In this document: positions 46,545 to 55,642 of the stretch, in pieces
How positions within the stretch are numbered: position 1 is the stretch's first letter
Layout: each line of letters starts with the position of its first letter
Origin: Acidithrix ferrooxidans
GTDB lineage: Bacteria > Actinomycetota > Acidimicrobiia > Acidimicrobiales > Acidimicrobiaceae
Assembly (NCBI RefSeq): GCF_000949295.1
Contig: NZ_JXYS01000061.1
Coordinates: 1 to 64,000 of the forward strand
Direction: 5' to 3'
DNA length: 64,000 nucleotides
Made by a program: the position numbers and the translations under genes
Notes under the pieces: model-generated
Seen by the model: the letters and a program-made list of their open reading frames with translations, nothing else
Database searches by the model: none
What the model was told of the DNA's origin: nothing

Positions 46545-48095
46545 ATGGAAAGTCCACTTCAGAATTATTCACCGCGTATCGGCATCTTTGACGAGATGAA
46601 AAACGATTCAAAAGACGGCATTGACAACTGGGGTCTATTGACACGAGCAATCGAATCCATGGGCATAGATAAGCTCAAAAGGCGCACCTTGGAGTGTGAA
46701 GAAAGCTTCAAAGCCAGAGGCATAACCTTCTCACTCGGTGGCCAGGAGCGAACATTCCCACTGGATCCAATTCCAAGAATTGTCACCTCCACCGAATGGC
46801 GCAGCGTTGAATTAGGACTAACGCAACGGGTTAAGGCGATCGAAGCATTCCTAGACGATATCTACGGCGCAAAAGAGATACTAAGGGACAGAGTTATCCC
46901 TCGCCGTTTAATAGTCGGATCATCCCAGTATTCGCGCAAAGCTGCAGGAATCTCCGGGCACAATCAAGTTCGAATAACAGTTGCTGGCCTTGACTTGATT
47001 AGAGATGAAACTGGAAAATTAGTAGTTCTCGAAGATAACATTAGGACGCCTTCGGGGATCTCCTACGTCCTTGAAAACAGAAGAGCAATGGCCCGAATCT
47101 TGCCAGAACTATTCGAAAGCTACGAGATTGAACCGGTTGGCGACTATCCTTCAAAACTCCTATCAGCACTACTCGATCAGGCCCCAGCTGGGGTAACTGA
47201 CCCTTTAGTAGTCGTATTGACACCTGGCGTTTACAACTCTGCATATTTTGAACACTCATTTCTGGCGCGCCAAATGGGTGTTCCTCTAGTTGAAGGCAGA
47301 GATCTATTCTGTCGAGGCAATGAGGTCTTCGTCAGAACCACAGAAGGTGACCTAAAGGTAGACGTAATCTATCGTCGAATCGATGATGAATATATTGACC
47401 CTACCCAATATCGCCCAGATTCGCTTCTGGGGGTTCCTGGCCTTTTGAATAGTGCACGTGCATATAACGTAGTTGTAGCCAATTCGATCGGCAATGGAGT
47501 GGGTGACGATAAGTTGCTTTACACATATGTACCTGACATAATCGACTACTACCTACATGAAAAGCCCATCCTATCCAATATTGATACCTATCGCCTGGAA
47601 GATCCAGACGCAATGAAATATTCCCTTGAAAACCTCGACAAGCTGGTCATAAAACCGGTGGACGCGAGTGGAGGAAAAGGAATAGTGATCGGCCCATCTG
47701 CAAGCGACCGCGAACTTAGTGAAGTAGCCGAGGCAATGACAAAAAATCCTCGGGGATGGATAGCTCAACGCGTCGTCAACTTCTCCACGATACCTACGAT
47801 CGTCGGTTCCGGCCTTGCCCCAAGACATGTGGACCTTCGACCATTCATTGTCTCTGGTCCAGATGGTCGTTGGGTAGTACCAGGAGGACTTACGCGTGTC
47901 GCACTGCCAGAGGGATCCATGGTGGTAAATTCCTCACAAGGTGGTGGGTCCAAGGACACCTGGGTGCTTCGAGATAGACACAATAGAGATCGCATTCACA
48001 TTGAATCCCAAGCTACATCCGCCCTAGCTTTAGCCGATATTGACATCCTTTCATCAATTCCCAATTCGGGCCAGTCAAAGGCACAATTACAGTGA
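46545..48095 (+). CDS. Circularly permuted ATP-grasp family protein
   Basis: This is a peptide-ligase-like enzyme expected to join an amino group to a carboxylate with ATP. The 516-residue protein matches the family: IFDEMKNDSKDG near the start, RDRVIPRRLIVGSSQYSRKAAG, LEDNIRTPSGISYVLENRRAM in parts, VVVLTPGVYNSAYFEHSFLA, VIYRRIDDEYIDP and KPVDASGGKGIVIGP (nucleotide-binding). The conserved FDEM block supports the start at 46545 rather than a later ATG. The stop overlaps the alpha-E gene by 4 bp (GTGA). The family is widespread and its substrate is not firmly known. A peptide tag or peptide-like metabolite is proposed in the literature. Confidence 0.88.
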   Translation: MESPLQNYSPRIGIFDEMKNDSKDGIDNWGLLTRAIESMGIDKLKRRTLECEESFKARGITFSLGGQERTFPLDPIPRIVTSTEWRSVELGLTQRVKAIEAFLDDIYGAKEILRDRVIPRRLIVGSSQYSRKAAGISGHNQVRITVAGLDLIRDETGKLVVLEDNIRTPSGISYVLENRRAMARILPELFESYEIEPVGDYPSKLLSALLDQAPAGVTDPLVVVLTPGVYNSAYFEHSFLARQMGVPLVEGRDLFCRGNEVFVRTTEGDLKVDVIYRRIDDEYIDPTQYRPDSLLGVPGLLNSARAYNVVVANSIGNGVGDDKLLYTYVPDIIDYYLHEKPILSNIDTYRLEDPDAMKYSLENLDKLVIKPVDASGGKGIVIGPSASDRELSEVAEAMTKNPRGWIAQRVVNFSTIPTIVGSGLAPRHVDLRPFIVSGPDGRWVVPGGLTRVALPEGSMVVNSSQGGGSKDTWVLRDRHNRDRIHIESQATSALALADIDILSSIPNSGQSKAQLQ

Positions 48096-49057
48096 AAAAT
48101 CGCTTCAACATTGTATTAGCACGGACCGCCGAGTCGCTCTTTTGGATGGGACGCTATCTAGAGCGATCAGAGGCAACGGCACGCCTTTTGGATGTCCACC
48201 TACACGATCTAATCGGAACTACCACAACTCAGCAAAAACGGTGGACCAACGAGATTCAAGCGATGGTCGCCATGGAACAGATCGACGAACCATTCGAAGC
48301 ACTAGCAATGAGACTCTCAATAGATCGAGACCATCCAAGTTCCATAATATGCTGCATGGAAAAGGCATGGGAAAATGCGAAAAGCGCTCGAGATGCGATA
48401 TCCCTGGAACTTTGGGAGTCAATAAACGTAACTTACTCACGCCTATTACGTACATTCATTACCGATCTCGGCCATTCGCCTCACGCCTATTATGCCTGGA
48501 TCAAAGATCGATCAGCGGCAGCCCGAGGCCTAGGGGACACTACCATGAATCGTGATCAAGCCTGGCTATTTCTGCATATGGGAAGGGCCATCGAACAGAT
48601 TGACCTGACGACACGCCTACTGAGAGTAAAACTTCTAGATCCAAATGAAGAGGACTGGGTAGTTGTATTACGGTGCATCGGAGGTCACGAGGCCTACATA
48701 CGAGCGGTTCAACGCCCTGTGGAGAAAGAACTGGCAATAACCTTTTTACTCCGAGAGACTCTTTTCCCCAAGTCGGTTCTCTATCTAAACCTTCAGCTCG
48801 AGAGCGCGCTTCTATCTCTATCTCGCAATATCAGGGATCTAAATGCAAGCGACATTATACCTCCTTCGCTCGCAAGGCTCATTGCCCGTCTGTCATATCC
48901 TCGTGTTGGCGAGATGACCGGTAGTAGCCTCTTGGAGAGAATCGATGAAATCACCGAGACTCAAAGCGATCTCTTCAACCTATTCAATTCAACATTCTTT
49001 TCCCCCCTTCGAGATCTGTCAAAAGCGATTCCCCAGCGATCGGAGGTTTGGATTTGA
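48092..49057 (+). CDS. Alpha-E domain protein
   Basis: This 321-residue all-helical protein has the diagnostic N-terminus LARTAESLFWMGRYLERSEATARLLDV (in parts), then RDAISLELWESIN and a C-terminal HLLE-like helical region. Alpha-E proteins always accompany the circularly permuted ATP-grasp and transglutaminase-like proteins and are thought to form a complex with them. The start is GTG overlapping the previous stop, and the end overlaps the next gene by 10 bp, so the three are translationally coupled. Confidence 0.9.
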   Translation: MKNRFNIVLARTAESLFWMGRYLERSEATARLLDVHLHDLIGTTTTQQKRWTNEIQAMVAMEQIDEPFEALAMRLSIDRDHPSSIICCMEKAWENAKSARDAISLELWESINVTYSRLLRTFITDLGHSPHAYYAWIKDRSAAARGLGDTTMNRDQAWLFLHMGRAIEQIDLTTRLLRVKLLDPNEEDWVVVLRCIGGHEAYIRAVQRPVEKELAITFLLRETLFPKSVLYLNLQLESALLSLSRNIRDLNASDIIPPSLARLIARLSYPRVGEMTGSSLLERIDEITETQSDLFNLFNSTFFSPLRDLSKAIPQRSEVWI

Positions 49058-49902
49058 CCTGGCGTCTTGAAATAACCCACAAAACAAGGTATCAATACCA
49101 AGAGCCCGTTTACTCTAGCTATAACGAAGTAAGAATGATTCCACGATCTGGTGGCAATCAACTCCTCCTTTCTTCTTTGGTAAATGTCTCACCTCGAGCG
49201 ACTCTTTACACCTACCGCGACTACTTTGGGACAGCGGTCACAGCCTTTGACTTCCACCGAGTGCATGATCACCTTGAGATCACCGCCGAGTCCCATGTGG
49301 AGGTACGGAATTACAGTGGCCCTTCATCCGAAGTCTCCTGGGACTTCATTGGATCTGAAGCAATTCAAGATGACTTTGCCGAACATTTAATGGTGACCCC
49401 CTACACCACCGTGAGTGCCGACCAAGCGAGCGAGATTCGTGATTTAGTAAGAGGCCAATCGACACCCATAGACGGCCTAAATAGAGCAATCGAATGGATC
49501 ACTGAGCATCTTTCCTACCAAAGCGGCATTACCTCGGTCCAATCAAGCGCTGCCGATGCACTAGCTGTTGGGCTCGGAGTATGTCAAGACTTTAGTCATG
49601 CCACAACTGCGGCCCTTAGGGCCAGTGGAATTCCAGCCCGCTACGTCTCGGGCTATCTTTTTCCCGGTCGAGACCCAATCGTAGGCGAATCATCCATCGG
49701 CGAAAGTCATGCATGGGTCGAAGTTTGGCTCGGAAGATGGATCGGAATTGATACCTCCAACGCAGTCGAACGCACAGATCAACGGTACGTTGCTGTGGCC
49801 AAAGGACGCGATTACAGCGACGTTCCTCCGTTTAAGGGCATCTACTTTGGAGGTCAGTCCTCTACCCCATTTGTGACAGTTACGATTACTCGCCGTCAGT
49901 AG
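49048..49902 (+). CDS. Transglutaminase-like cysteine protease/amidase
   Basis: This 284-residue protein has the N-terminal beta domain (WRLEITHKTRYQYQEPVYSSYNEVRM in parts) and a papain-fold transglutaminase domain. The catalytic triad is readable: Cys179 in GVCQDFSHA, His221 in GESHAWVEVW and Asp235 in GIDTSN. It probably cleaves or transfers the isopeptide or peptide made by the ATP-grasp partner. The start is TTG at 49048 or 49054, inside the end of the alpha-E gene. Confidence 0.92.
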   Translation: MDLTWRLEITHKTRYQYQEPVYSSYNEVRMIPRSGGNQLLLSSLVNVSPRATLYTYRDYFGTAVTAFDFHRVHDHLEITAESHVEVRNYSGPSSEVSWDFIGSEAIQDDFAEHLMVTPYTTVSADQASEIRDLVRGQSTPIDGLNRAIEWITEHLSYQSGITSVQSSAADALAVGLGVCQDFSHATTAALRASGIPARYVSGYLFPGRDPIVGESSIGESHAWVEVWLGRWIGIDTSNAVERTDQRYVAVAKGRDYSDVPPFKGIYFGGQSSTPFVTVTITRRQ

Positions 49903-49957
49903 GTTCATAGTTAAAAAACCTACATCGCAGGCACTTCATTAGACTATCGTTTATTCC

Positions 49958-51430
49958 ATGGATCTTTTAGTTGCTTTAGATATTGGAACATCTTCGGTAC
50001 GTTCAATCGCTTATGATCTCCAGGGACAAGCGCAAGCGGCCTTTGCGAAAGAGATCGGCCTCTCTTTCCCAGAGCCCAGGTATGTAGAACAAGATCCAGC
50101 TGAAATCCTCAGTGCGGCCCTTGAAGTTCTCAGACTGCTCGAGAACGAGCTCAAAAAAATGCCAGCACGAGCAATTTCCATCGGCATCACCAATCAGAGA
50201 GAGACTGTAATAGCCTTCGACTCTGAGAGCGGCAAGGCTTGCTACAACGCGATCTCCTGGCAAGACGGTAGAGGTTTAGATCTCTGCAGTGACTTAATCG
50301 ATCAAGGTCTGTCACCCCTCATACGGCAAAAGACCGGCCTTGAGCTCAACCCCTACTTCTCTGCAACAAAAATGACTTGGCTGACGAAGAACGGTTATCT
50401 TGCAAGTGCCAGAAGGCCAAAGCTAGTAACCGTTGACGCCTTTATTGCCTGGCATCTGATGGGGGCAAATCCAGCAATCGAACCGGTTACTGATCCTTCG
50501 AATGCCTCGCGAACACTCCTTTATAATCTAGATTCGCTGGCCTTCGACGAAGAACTAACAGAAATCTTTGGCATTGACTTCAAACACTTGCCAAACCTTG
50601 TAAATACCGCTGAGATAGCCCTTGCGATCGCCCCTGGTATGCCGTTTTCCGGAGTCACCATTGGTTCGATAATCGGTGATCAACAATCGTCTCTCTTTGG
50701 TCAAGGCATGATCACGCCGATGTCGACAAAGGTAACGCACGGAACTGGAACCTTCGCAGTTGCAAACGTGGGGCAAAAGCGTATCTCACCCAAGACAGAG
50801 GTTCTTGAATCGATAGCCTGGAAGATTGGCGATCAATCACCAACCTACTGTCTAGAAGGGTCTATATTTACTTCGGGTGTCGTTATGCGTTGGCTCCGAG
50901 ACAGTCTGGGACTTATCTCGAACTACTCTGAGATCGACACAATGGCTTCCTCTGTGCAAAGCAGTGACGGTGTGGTTGTGATACCAGCCTTTCAAGGGCT
51001 TGGCGCTCCATATTGGCGGACCGACGCTCGGGGCGCAATCTTTGGAATCTCGACTGCTACTACCCCAGCCCATATCATCCGAGCTAGCATCGAAGGCGTC
51101 GTAATGCGCACCCAAGAGGTAATCGAGGCGATGGAGAGGGCCTCTGGATCAAAGGTGGAGACCCTAAGTACCGATGGAGGCTTGAGCACAAGTAATTTCG
51201 TATGCCAACTCCAAGCTGACCAGACACGAATTCCTACTGTACGAGCCAAAGCCTCAGAGGCAACTGCCTTTGGAGCAGCGCTTTTGGCGGGTATCTCACA
51301 AGAAGTGATTGACCTGCCTCAGGTAGCCGAGATAACAAGGTCAACTTCTACCTTTAACCCTAGCCCAAGCGCCTACAGCGCTAAGGCTAGAAGGGAAAAC
51401 TGGAATAAATATATAGCAAAGATCCTCTAG
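49958..51430 (+). CDS. glpK: Glycerol kinase
   Basis: This FGGY-family kinase makes glycerol-3-phosphate from glycerol and ATP. LVALDIGTSSVRSIAYD (phosphate-binding), GITNQRETVIAFD, AISWQDGRG, NPYFSATKMTWL, THGTGTFAVANVG and the C-terminal STDGGLSTSNFVCQLQADQT (in parts) are GlpK-like. The 490-residue length is normal. No Shine-Dalgarno site is visible before the ATG, while TAGACT lies about 15 bp upstream, so the mRNA may be nearly leaderless. No glycerol facilitator or GlpD is in the window. Confidence 0.9.
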   Translation: MDLLVALDIGTSSVRSIAYDLQGQAQAAFAKEIGLSFPEPRYVEQDPAEILSAALEVLRLLENELKKMPARAISIGITNQRETVIAFDSESGKACYNAISWQDGRGLDLCSDLIDQGLSPLIRQKTGLELNPYFSATKMTWLTKNGYLASARRPKLVTVDAFIAWHLMGANPAIEPVTDPSNASRTLLYNLDSLAFDEELTEIFGIDFKHLPNLVNTAEIALAIAPGMPFSGVTIGSIIGDQQSSLFGQGMITPMSTKVTHGTGTFAVANVGQKRISPKTEVLESIAWKIGDQSPTYCLEGSIFTSGVVMRWLRDSLGLISNYSEIDTMASSVQSSDGVVVIPAFQGLGAPYWRTDARGAIFGISTATTPAHIIRASIEGVVMRTQEVIEAMERASGSKVETLSTDGGLSTSNFVCQLQADQTRIPTVRAKASEATAFGAALLAGISQEVIDLPQVAEITRSTSTFNPSPSAYSAKARRENWNKYIAKIL

Positions 51431-51959
51431 CATATAGACTTTGGCCACCTCGCAAAGACTCATAAAGATACAAAAACCCGCCGCGAAGCTCAACGAGGAA
51501 ATATCGCCTTGGGTGCCCGATAAAGCATAAATCTACGCCAAAAAAGCGCCTTCAGCGATTAAGATTCTTGAAGAGTATCTTGACTTTAGACGAGATCTAA
51601 TTGTACAAGGTATCTTCACACGACCTAAGACTGCCTTTAGGTTAGAGTTGATCAACAACCCACCAAGCAAGATGCACAACACAATTTAGGCGGTTATAGA
51701 ACCCGAGTTAGCACTTGGTTCATTAATTGATTGCCGGGCGAAAGTACCTTTTGAAATCCTATCTAGTTGGAAAATCATTCGATTTGCATATATGGCATGA
51801 GCCATGGCGGCTCGTTGTCTCTATTTATTAGCAAAGCCCAAGGGCAATCGGTAAAGAATTTAAAGCATTGGCCACAAAAAAAGTGACTACATGTCAAAAA
51901 CGGATAGCAAGAAGTAGCACACCCTAAATCTGGATAGCAAAAACTACCTAAACCTAAAG
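51431..51959. other. Decayed coding-like intergenic region
   Basis: A stop-bounded plus-strand fragment at about 51541-51690 reads KKAPSAIKILEEYLDFRRDL then FTRPKTAFRLELINN. It looks like protein sequence but lacks a start and a recognised family. It is probably the remains of a mobile-element or other gene. Confidence 0.3.
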
Positions 51960-52613
51960 TCAGAGCGATACGAGTCTTAGAAGCTTGGCATGCTGACCAC
52001 ATATCCGAGCAATCATCCAAATCTGAGATCTCTCTAGAGCTCTAAATGGTCGCCCTTCGCGCGCGACAACAAACTTCAAACCGTCATAGTCCAGACCATA
52101 TAGCATGATCTCCTCAGAACCTGAACTAGAGATATCCAGAGTTCCACGCGCACTTCCGCCTAGCGCGTATGCGCATATCCAAGTCAAAGGCGGTGCCTGA
52201 CCATTGAGACCTGTCACTATCTCTTTTTCAATATCTACAACGCCGCACCAAGTAAGTTCAAAAACCTCTAGGACATTCTTAGTCAAAGACATAAGCAGGG
52301 AATCAACCTCCTGCTCGTCTATCAACCTCGTAGCTATCTCCAGTGGCGCTAGGCGGATATCATGCTCGTCGTGTGGCCACGGTCTAACGTCTTCCACATC
52401 TACGCCATCGACCTCATGTATCTCCCTAATCACCAAATCCAAAAGGTCAGGGTTCGAGATCTCGACGATAATTTCATCGATAGCCTTGCCACCTCCTCGT
52501 TCTAAAATCTCTATTCCGACAAGATCGCCCTTTACCGAGCCAATTCGTGATGCAACTGCACCTAAGGCGCCGGGTCGATCATCCAACCATATTCTCATCA
52601 CATATTTAGCCAC
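51960..52613 (-). CDS. ACT-domain protein
   Basis: This 217-residue protein begins with an ACT ligand-binding domain (residues 1-75: RIWLDDRPGALGAVASRIG then GIEILERGGG and VDEI-like strands). The remaining 140 residues may fold as a GAF-like or second regulatory domain, but this is uncertain. ACT domains bind amino acids. The start is GTG at 52613, with no clear ribosome-binding site. The target is unknown. The nearby aminotransferase and LysE exporter suggest an amino-acid context. Confidence 0.7.
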   Translation of the reverse strand: MAKYVMRIWLDDRPGALGAVASRIGSVKGDLVGIEILERGGGKAIDEIIVEISNPDLLDLVIREIHEVDGVDVEDVRPWPHDEHDIRLAPLEIATRLIDEQEVDSLLMSLTKNVLEVFELTWCGVVDIEKEIVTGLNGQAPPLTWICAYALGGSARGTLDISSSGSEEIMLYGLDYDGLKFVVAREGRPFRALERSQIWMIARICGQHAKLLRLVSL

Positions 52614-52712
52614 GATTTAAAACCTTATATCCCTACTATTACGAACAGATTTCACCAGCCATCGCAAAACGGTGAATCTTGTTCATCAATACCAACCCCT
52701 TGATGGTTAGTC

Positions 52713-53342
52713 TTATCCGCCAAAGATTAAGAGACTGACTCCCATCACAACAATCAAAAGACCCCCGGCGCCACTTAGGTTAGCCAGTCGACGGCTAGAA
52801 CCCGAGAGCCAGCCTCTAAAGGTACCTGCTAAAATACCATATACGCTATCGGAGATGAAGCCCATGATCCCAAACTCAAGATTATAAGCTAGCATCTGCC
52901 AGCTGAGATTCCCATAACGTGAATTTGCGAACTGAGGCAAGATAGCGGCCATGAAGACAGCCGTCTTTGGATTGGCAAAACCAACCCAAACACCCTCTGC
53001 AATTACCTTAGCCATGGGCATTTGGGTGGTACCATCTATCTCAACATTTACCCTATCGTGTCGATGACGCCAAGTTCGAACTCCTAAATAAGCAAGATAA
53101 AGAGCGCCGCCTATCCTTAAAATCGTTCTTATTGCGGGAGAGTGAGTCAATATTGCCCCCACTCCAAAAGCCACAATAGAGCCCTGGACAAACACTCCTA
53201 CCGAGTTCCCTAGAACTGTCCCCACAGCAGCCCTAGAACCTAAAGCTATGCCTCTTCCGATGGTAAATAAAACACTTGGACCAGGAACAACGATAAATAC
53301 AATCGCCACCGCTCCAAAAGAAACAAACTGCGAAACTGAAAT
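52713..53342 (-). CDS. LysE/RhtB-family amino-acid exporter, probable ATT start
   Basis: This is a membrane exporter for amino acids or similar small molecules with about five or six helices. The family core is VVPGPSVLFTIGRGI, GSRAAVGTVLGNSVG and GFANPKTAVFMAAILPQF. The first standard start (GTG 53309) would remove most of helix 1, leaving seven residues before PGP, whereas the family has about 18. Extending upstream gives SVSQFVSFGAVAIVF before PGP, a complete helix, up to an in-frame stop at 53358-53360. The only initiator in that extension is ATT at 53340-53342, seven bases after AAAGGGTGG. I therefore propose ATT initiation (209 residues). Confidence 0.8.
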   Translation of the reverse strand: MSVSQFVSFGAVAIVFIVVPGPSVLFTIGRGIALGSRAAVGTVLGNSVGVFVQGSIVAFGVGAILTHSPAIRTILRIGGALYLAYLGVRTWRHRHDRVNVEIDGTTQMPMAKVIAEGVWVGFANPKTAVFMAAILPQFANSRYGNLSWQMLAYNLEFGIMGFISDSVYGILAGTFRGWLSGSSRRLANLSGAGGLLIVVMGVSLLIFGG

Positions 53343-53712
53343 TACTCGTCCACCCTTTTACAATAGAGGCCACAAAGCAGTCAAAACCGATACTAAAGCG
53401 CATTAGCCAGGTGATCTACTCGAGTAACTCACCCAAGTGCGCTGCTCGATAGTGCGTCAGTGCCGCCATCAAAGAAAGCTACTGCACAGAACCGATCTAT
53501 TCAAAAACCAAAAAATCGATCAATCATTTACCCTTTTCGAACTGCCAGGCAAAACACCCCATAGATCAATTCCTTAGTTAAAAGGACCCCAGCTGACTCT
53601 AGAGGTCGAGGCTATCCATAGATGATTAAGGCTTGTATCGCCCTGGCTAGAGCAAATCTATCTGACCGTCTGGAAGCACCCTGGTTCACCACCCGGCACA
53701 TCGGCTCGAACT
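53343..53712. other. Intergenic, nothing recognised
   Basis: Apart from the AAAGGGTGG ribosome-binding site of the LysE gene (about 53349-53357), no gene, repeat or terminator was seen. Confidence 0.35.
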
Positions 53713-54897
53713 CTAAAGTTTCACAAGGGCTCGCTTGAGATTTCTAATTCCTTGGGCAATCCTAAGCTCGTTTTCAATCAGCGCAAACCGCACGAAGCCT
53801 TCGCCACCAGGACCAAAACCATTGCCAGGCGAGGTAGCCACATTTGCCTGAGTCGCTAAAAATTTAGCAAACTCAAGCGATCCGTACTCCGCATACGGTT
53901 CTGGTATCTGCGCCCATACGAACATAGTCCCGGCTGGCTTTTGTATCTCCCAACCGATCTTGGCTAAACCATCACATAGCGCATTTCGACGTGCTAGATA
54001 CTGAGCATTCACCAGTGGCGGATATTCATCCAACTCATTTAAAGTCACTGTTGCCGCGATCTGAATCGGTTGAAATGCCCCGTAATCAAGATAGCTCTTC
54101 AACTTGGTCAAGGCAGCAACGACATCCTTATTGCCAACCATAAATGCAATCCGCCAGCCCGCCATCGAGTAAGCCTTGGTCAGAGTGTAGAACTCGACCG
54201 CGCACTCCTTAGCTCCTTCTACCTGCATAATCGAAGGTGGCTTGTACCCATCAAAGGCGGTATCGGAATACGCAAAATCGTGAACAATAATCACCCCACG
54301 TTCGCGAGCAAAGTCTACCAACCGCTTCATCCATGGTAGATCTACGCACATTGTCGTTGGGTTATGAGGAAAGGAGACAACGATTACTCTAGGCTTAGGC
54401 CAGGTGGACTCATATGCCTCCAGCAAGTTCTCCCAAAAAGTTTCGGGTGACGACCCGGGCTCGCCCAAACGAACTTGACGAACCTCCGCACCCGCGAAGA
54501 GAGGAGCCCAAATATGAATGGGGTACGATGGCGACGGCACTAATGCTGTATCTCCCGGTCCCACAAGGACCCACATCAGATGAGAGAGACCCTCTTTGGC
54601 GCCAATCGTGGCAACGACCTCAGTATCGGGGTCAATCTCTACGCCATATTTTCGCAAATAGAGGCTAGAAACCGCACGCCTCAAATTGGGGATACCCTTC
54701 GAAGAAGAGTAACGATGATTCCGCGAATTATGTGCCGCCTCGGTCAACTTTGCGACTGCGAGCTCGGGAGAAGGTATGTCTGGATTTCCAAATCCTAGAT
54801 CAATTACATCTTCGCCAGCACGGCGCAGATCCTTCTTTATCGAATCGATAATCCCAAAGACATACGGGGGCAAACCATTAATTCTGCGAAATTCCAT
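53713..54897 (-). CDS. PLP-dependent class I aminotransferase (AlaC-like)
   Basis: This 394-residue cytosolic fold-type I aminotransferase has the active-site residues: Asn179 in FPHNPTTMCVD, Asp207 and Tyr210 in VHDFAYSD, the Schiff-base Lys241 in YTLTKAYSMAGWR and a C-terminal GFVRFALIEN arginine. DLGFGNPDIPSPE and the overall pattern match the glutamate-pyruvate/AlaC and LL-diaminopimelate aminotransferase group. Alanine synthesis is more likely than lysine biosynthesis, but the sequence does not decide it. Confidence 0.88.
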   Translation of the reverse strand: MEFRRINGLPPYVFGIIDSIKKDLRRAGEDVIDLGFGNPDIPSPELAVAKLTEAAHNSRNHRYSSSKGIPNLRRAVSSLYLRKYGVEIDPDTEVVATIGAKEGLSHLMWVLVGPGDTALVPSPSYPIHIWAPLFAGAEVRQVRLGEPGSSPETFWENLLEAYESTWPKPRVIVVSFPHNPTTMCVDLPWMKRLVDFARERGVIIVHDFAYSDTAFDGYKPPSIMQVEGAKECAVEFYTLTKAYSMAGWRIAFMVGNKDVVAALTKLKSYLDYGAFQPIQIAATVTLNELDEYPPLVNAQYLARRNALCDGLAKIGWEIQKPAGTMFVWAQIPEPYAEYGSLEFAKFLATQANVATSPGNGFGPGGEGFVRFALIENELRIAQGIRNLKRALVKL

Positions 54898-54986
54898 TGT
54901 ATTAGTTTAGTATGGTCACTTTTGATCGTTCAGCTTGAAAATATGGCTGAATAATTATAAAATCAACTCTAAGGAGGTCCATCCTC

Positions 54987-55277
54987 TTGTCACATGCCCC
55001 CCCAAACCCTTATACGACCAAGACTGCCTCATTAAAGTATGATTAGATGGCGACCATCAAACAGGCCCACGCATACAGAGACGGAAATCCCCTGCGAGCA
55101 TCATTACGAATCACCGATAAAGAGTTCTAGGTCGCCACGTTCAACTCTTCCTCAAAAACTCATCTTTGTGATCCCCTGGGTTCGCTCACCCAGGAAAAGA
55201 CTAAGCCTTTTGGGATAGAGCCTTTTCGGATAGATAATGTAATCTGGAATGGGTCACCACAAAGCAACAAAAAGTAG
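54987..55277 (+). pseudogene. Amber-interrupted reading frame behind a perfect Shine-Dalgarno site
   Basis: AAGGAGGTCC (54971-54980), complementary to the 16S rRNA 3' end, lies six bases before TTG 54987. The frame runs 19 codons to TAG (55044-55046), resumes with ATG 55047 for 27 codons to TAG (55128-55130), then 48 codons to a third TAG (55275-55277). It has no other stop type. It may be a decayed small gene, tandem micro-ORFs or chance. The product is not recognised. AGCCTTTTGGGATAG is tandemly repeated with one change at 55204-55233 inside it. Confidence 0.3.
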
Positions 55278-55408
55278 AAGAAGGTAACCATAAACCTGGA
55301 GGCCCTCAGCCACAACCAAAGAATCAAACCGCTCAATCGCCTTGGGAAAAACGCTAACCAAAAAGACGCCACAGGTAAAAGACGGGTGTCTACTATAGAT
55401 TTAGGGTT

Positions 55409-55450
55409 CGTCTCGAGACGGCCAACTGACACCTTTTGTGTGGGGGGGGG
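55409..55450. other. Palindrome and 9-G tract next to the tandem repeat
   Basis: CGTCTCGAGACG (55409-55420) is a perfect 12-bp palindrome. A run of nine guanines (55442-55450) follows, 34 bp before the 14-bp repeat array. Homopolymer tracts of this length are slippage-prone. Confidence 0.6.
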
Positions 55451-55483
55451 CAATTGCATCATCGCAGGGCTAAAAGCTTTAAG

Positions 55484-55622
55484 AATTCACAAAGCTCAAT
55501 TCACAAAGCTCAATTCACAAAGCTCAATTCACAAAGCTCAATTCACAAAGCTCAATTCACAAAGCTCAATTCACAAAGCTCAATTCACAAAGCTCAATTC
55601 ACAAAGCTCAATTCACAAAGCT
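55484..55622. repeat. Perfect 14-bp tandem repeat, 10 copies
   Basis: The unit AATTCACAAAGCTC is repeated at 55484, 55498 and every 14 bp to 55610. All copies are identical and the last lacks its final base. There are no spacers, so this is not CRISPR. The array ends 20 bp before the stop codon of the ROK kinase gene. Perfect identity implies recent expansion, and copy number is likely variable between strains. Confidence 0.97.
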
Positions 55623-55642
55623 AGGGAGTTATGGATATGAGG

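Noticed and set aside
55478-55500. HindIII/EcoRI-like sequences suggesting a cloning artefact
   Set aside because: AAGCTT and GAATTC occur once at the edge of the array, but the repeat unit itself contains neither full site and the flanks are continuous genomic sequence.
55484-55622. Tandem repeat as a CRISPR array
   Set aside because: The 14-bp units are directly adjacent with no unique spacers and there are no cas genes.
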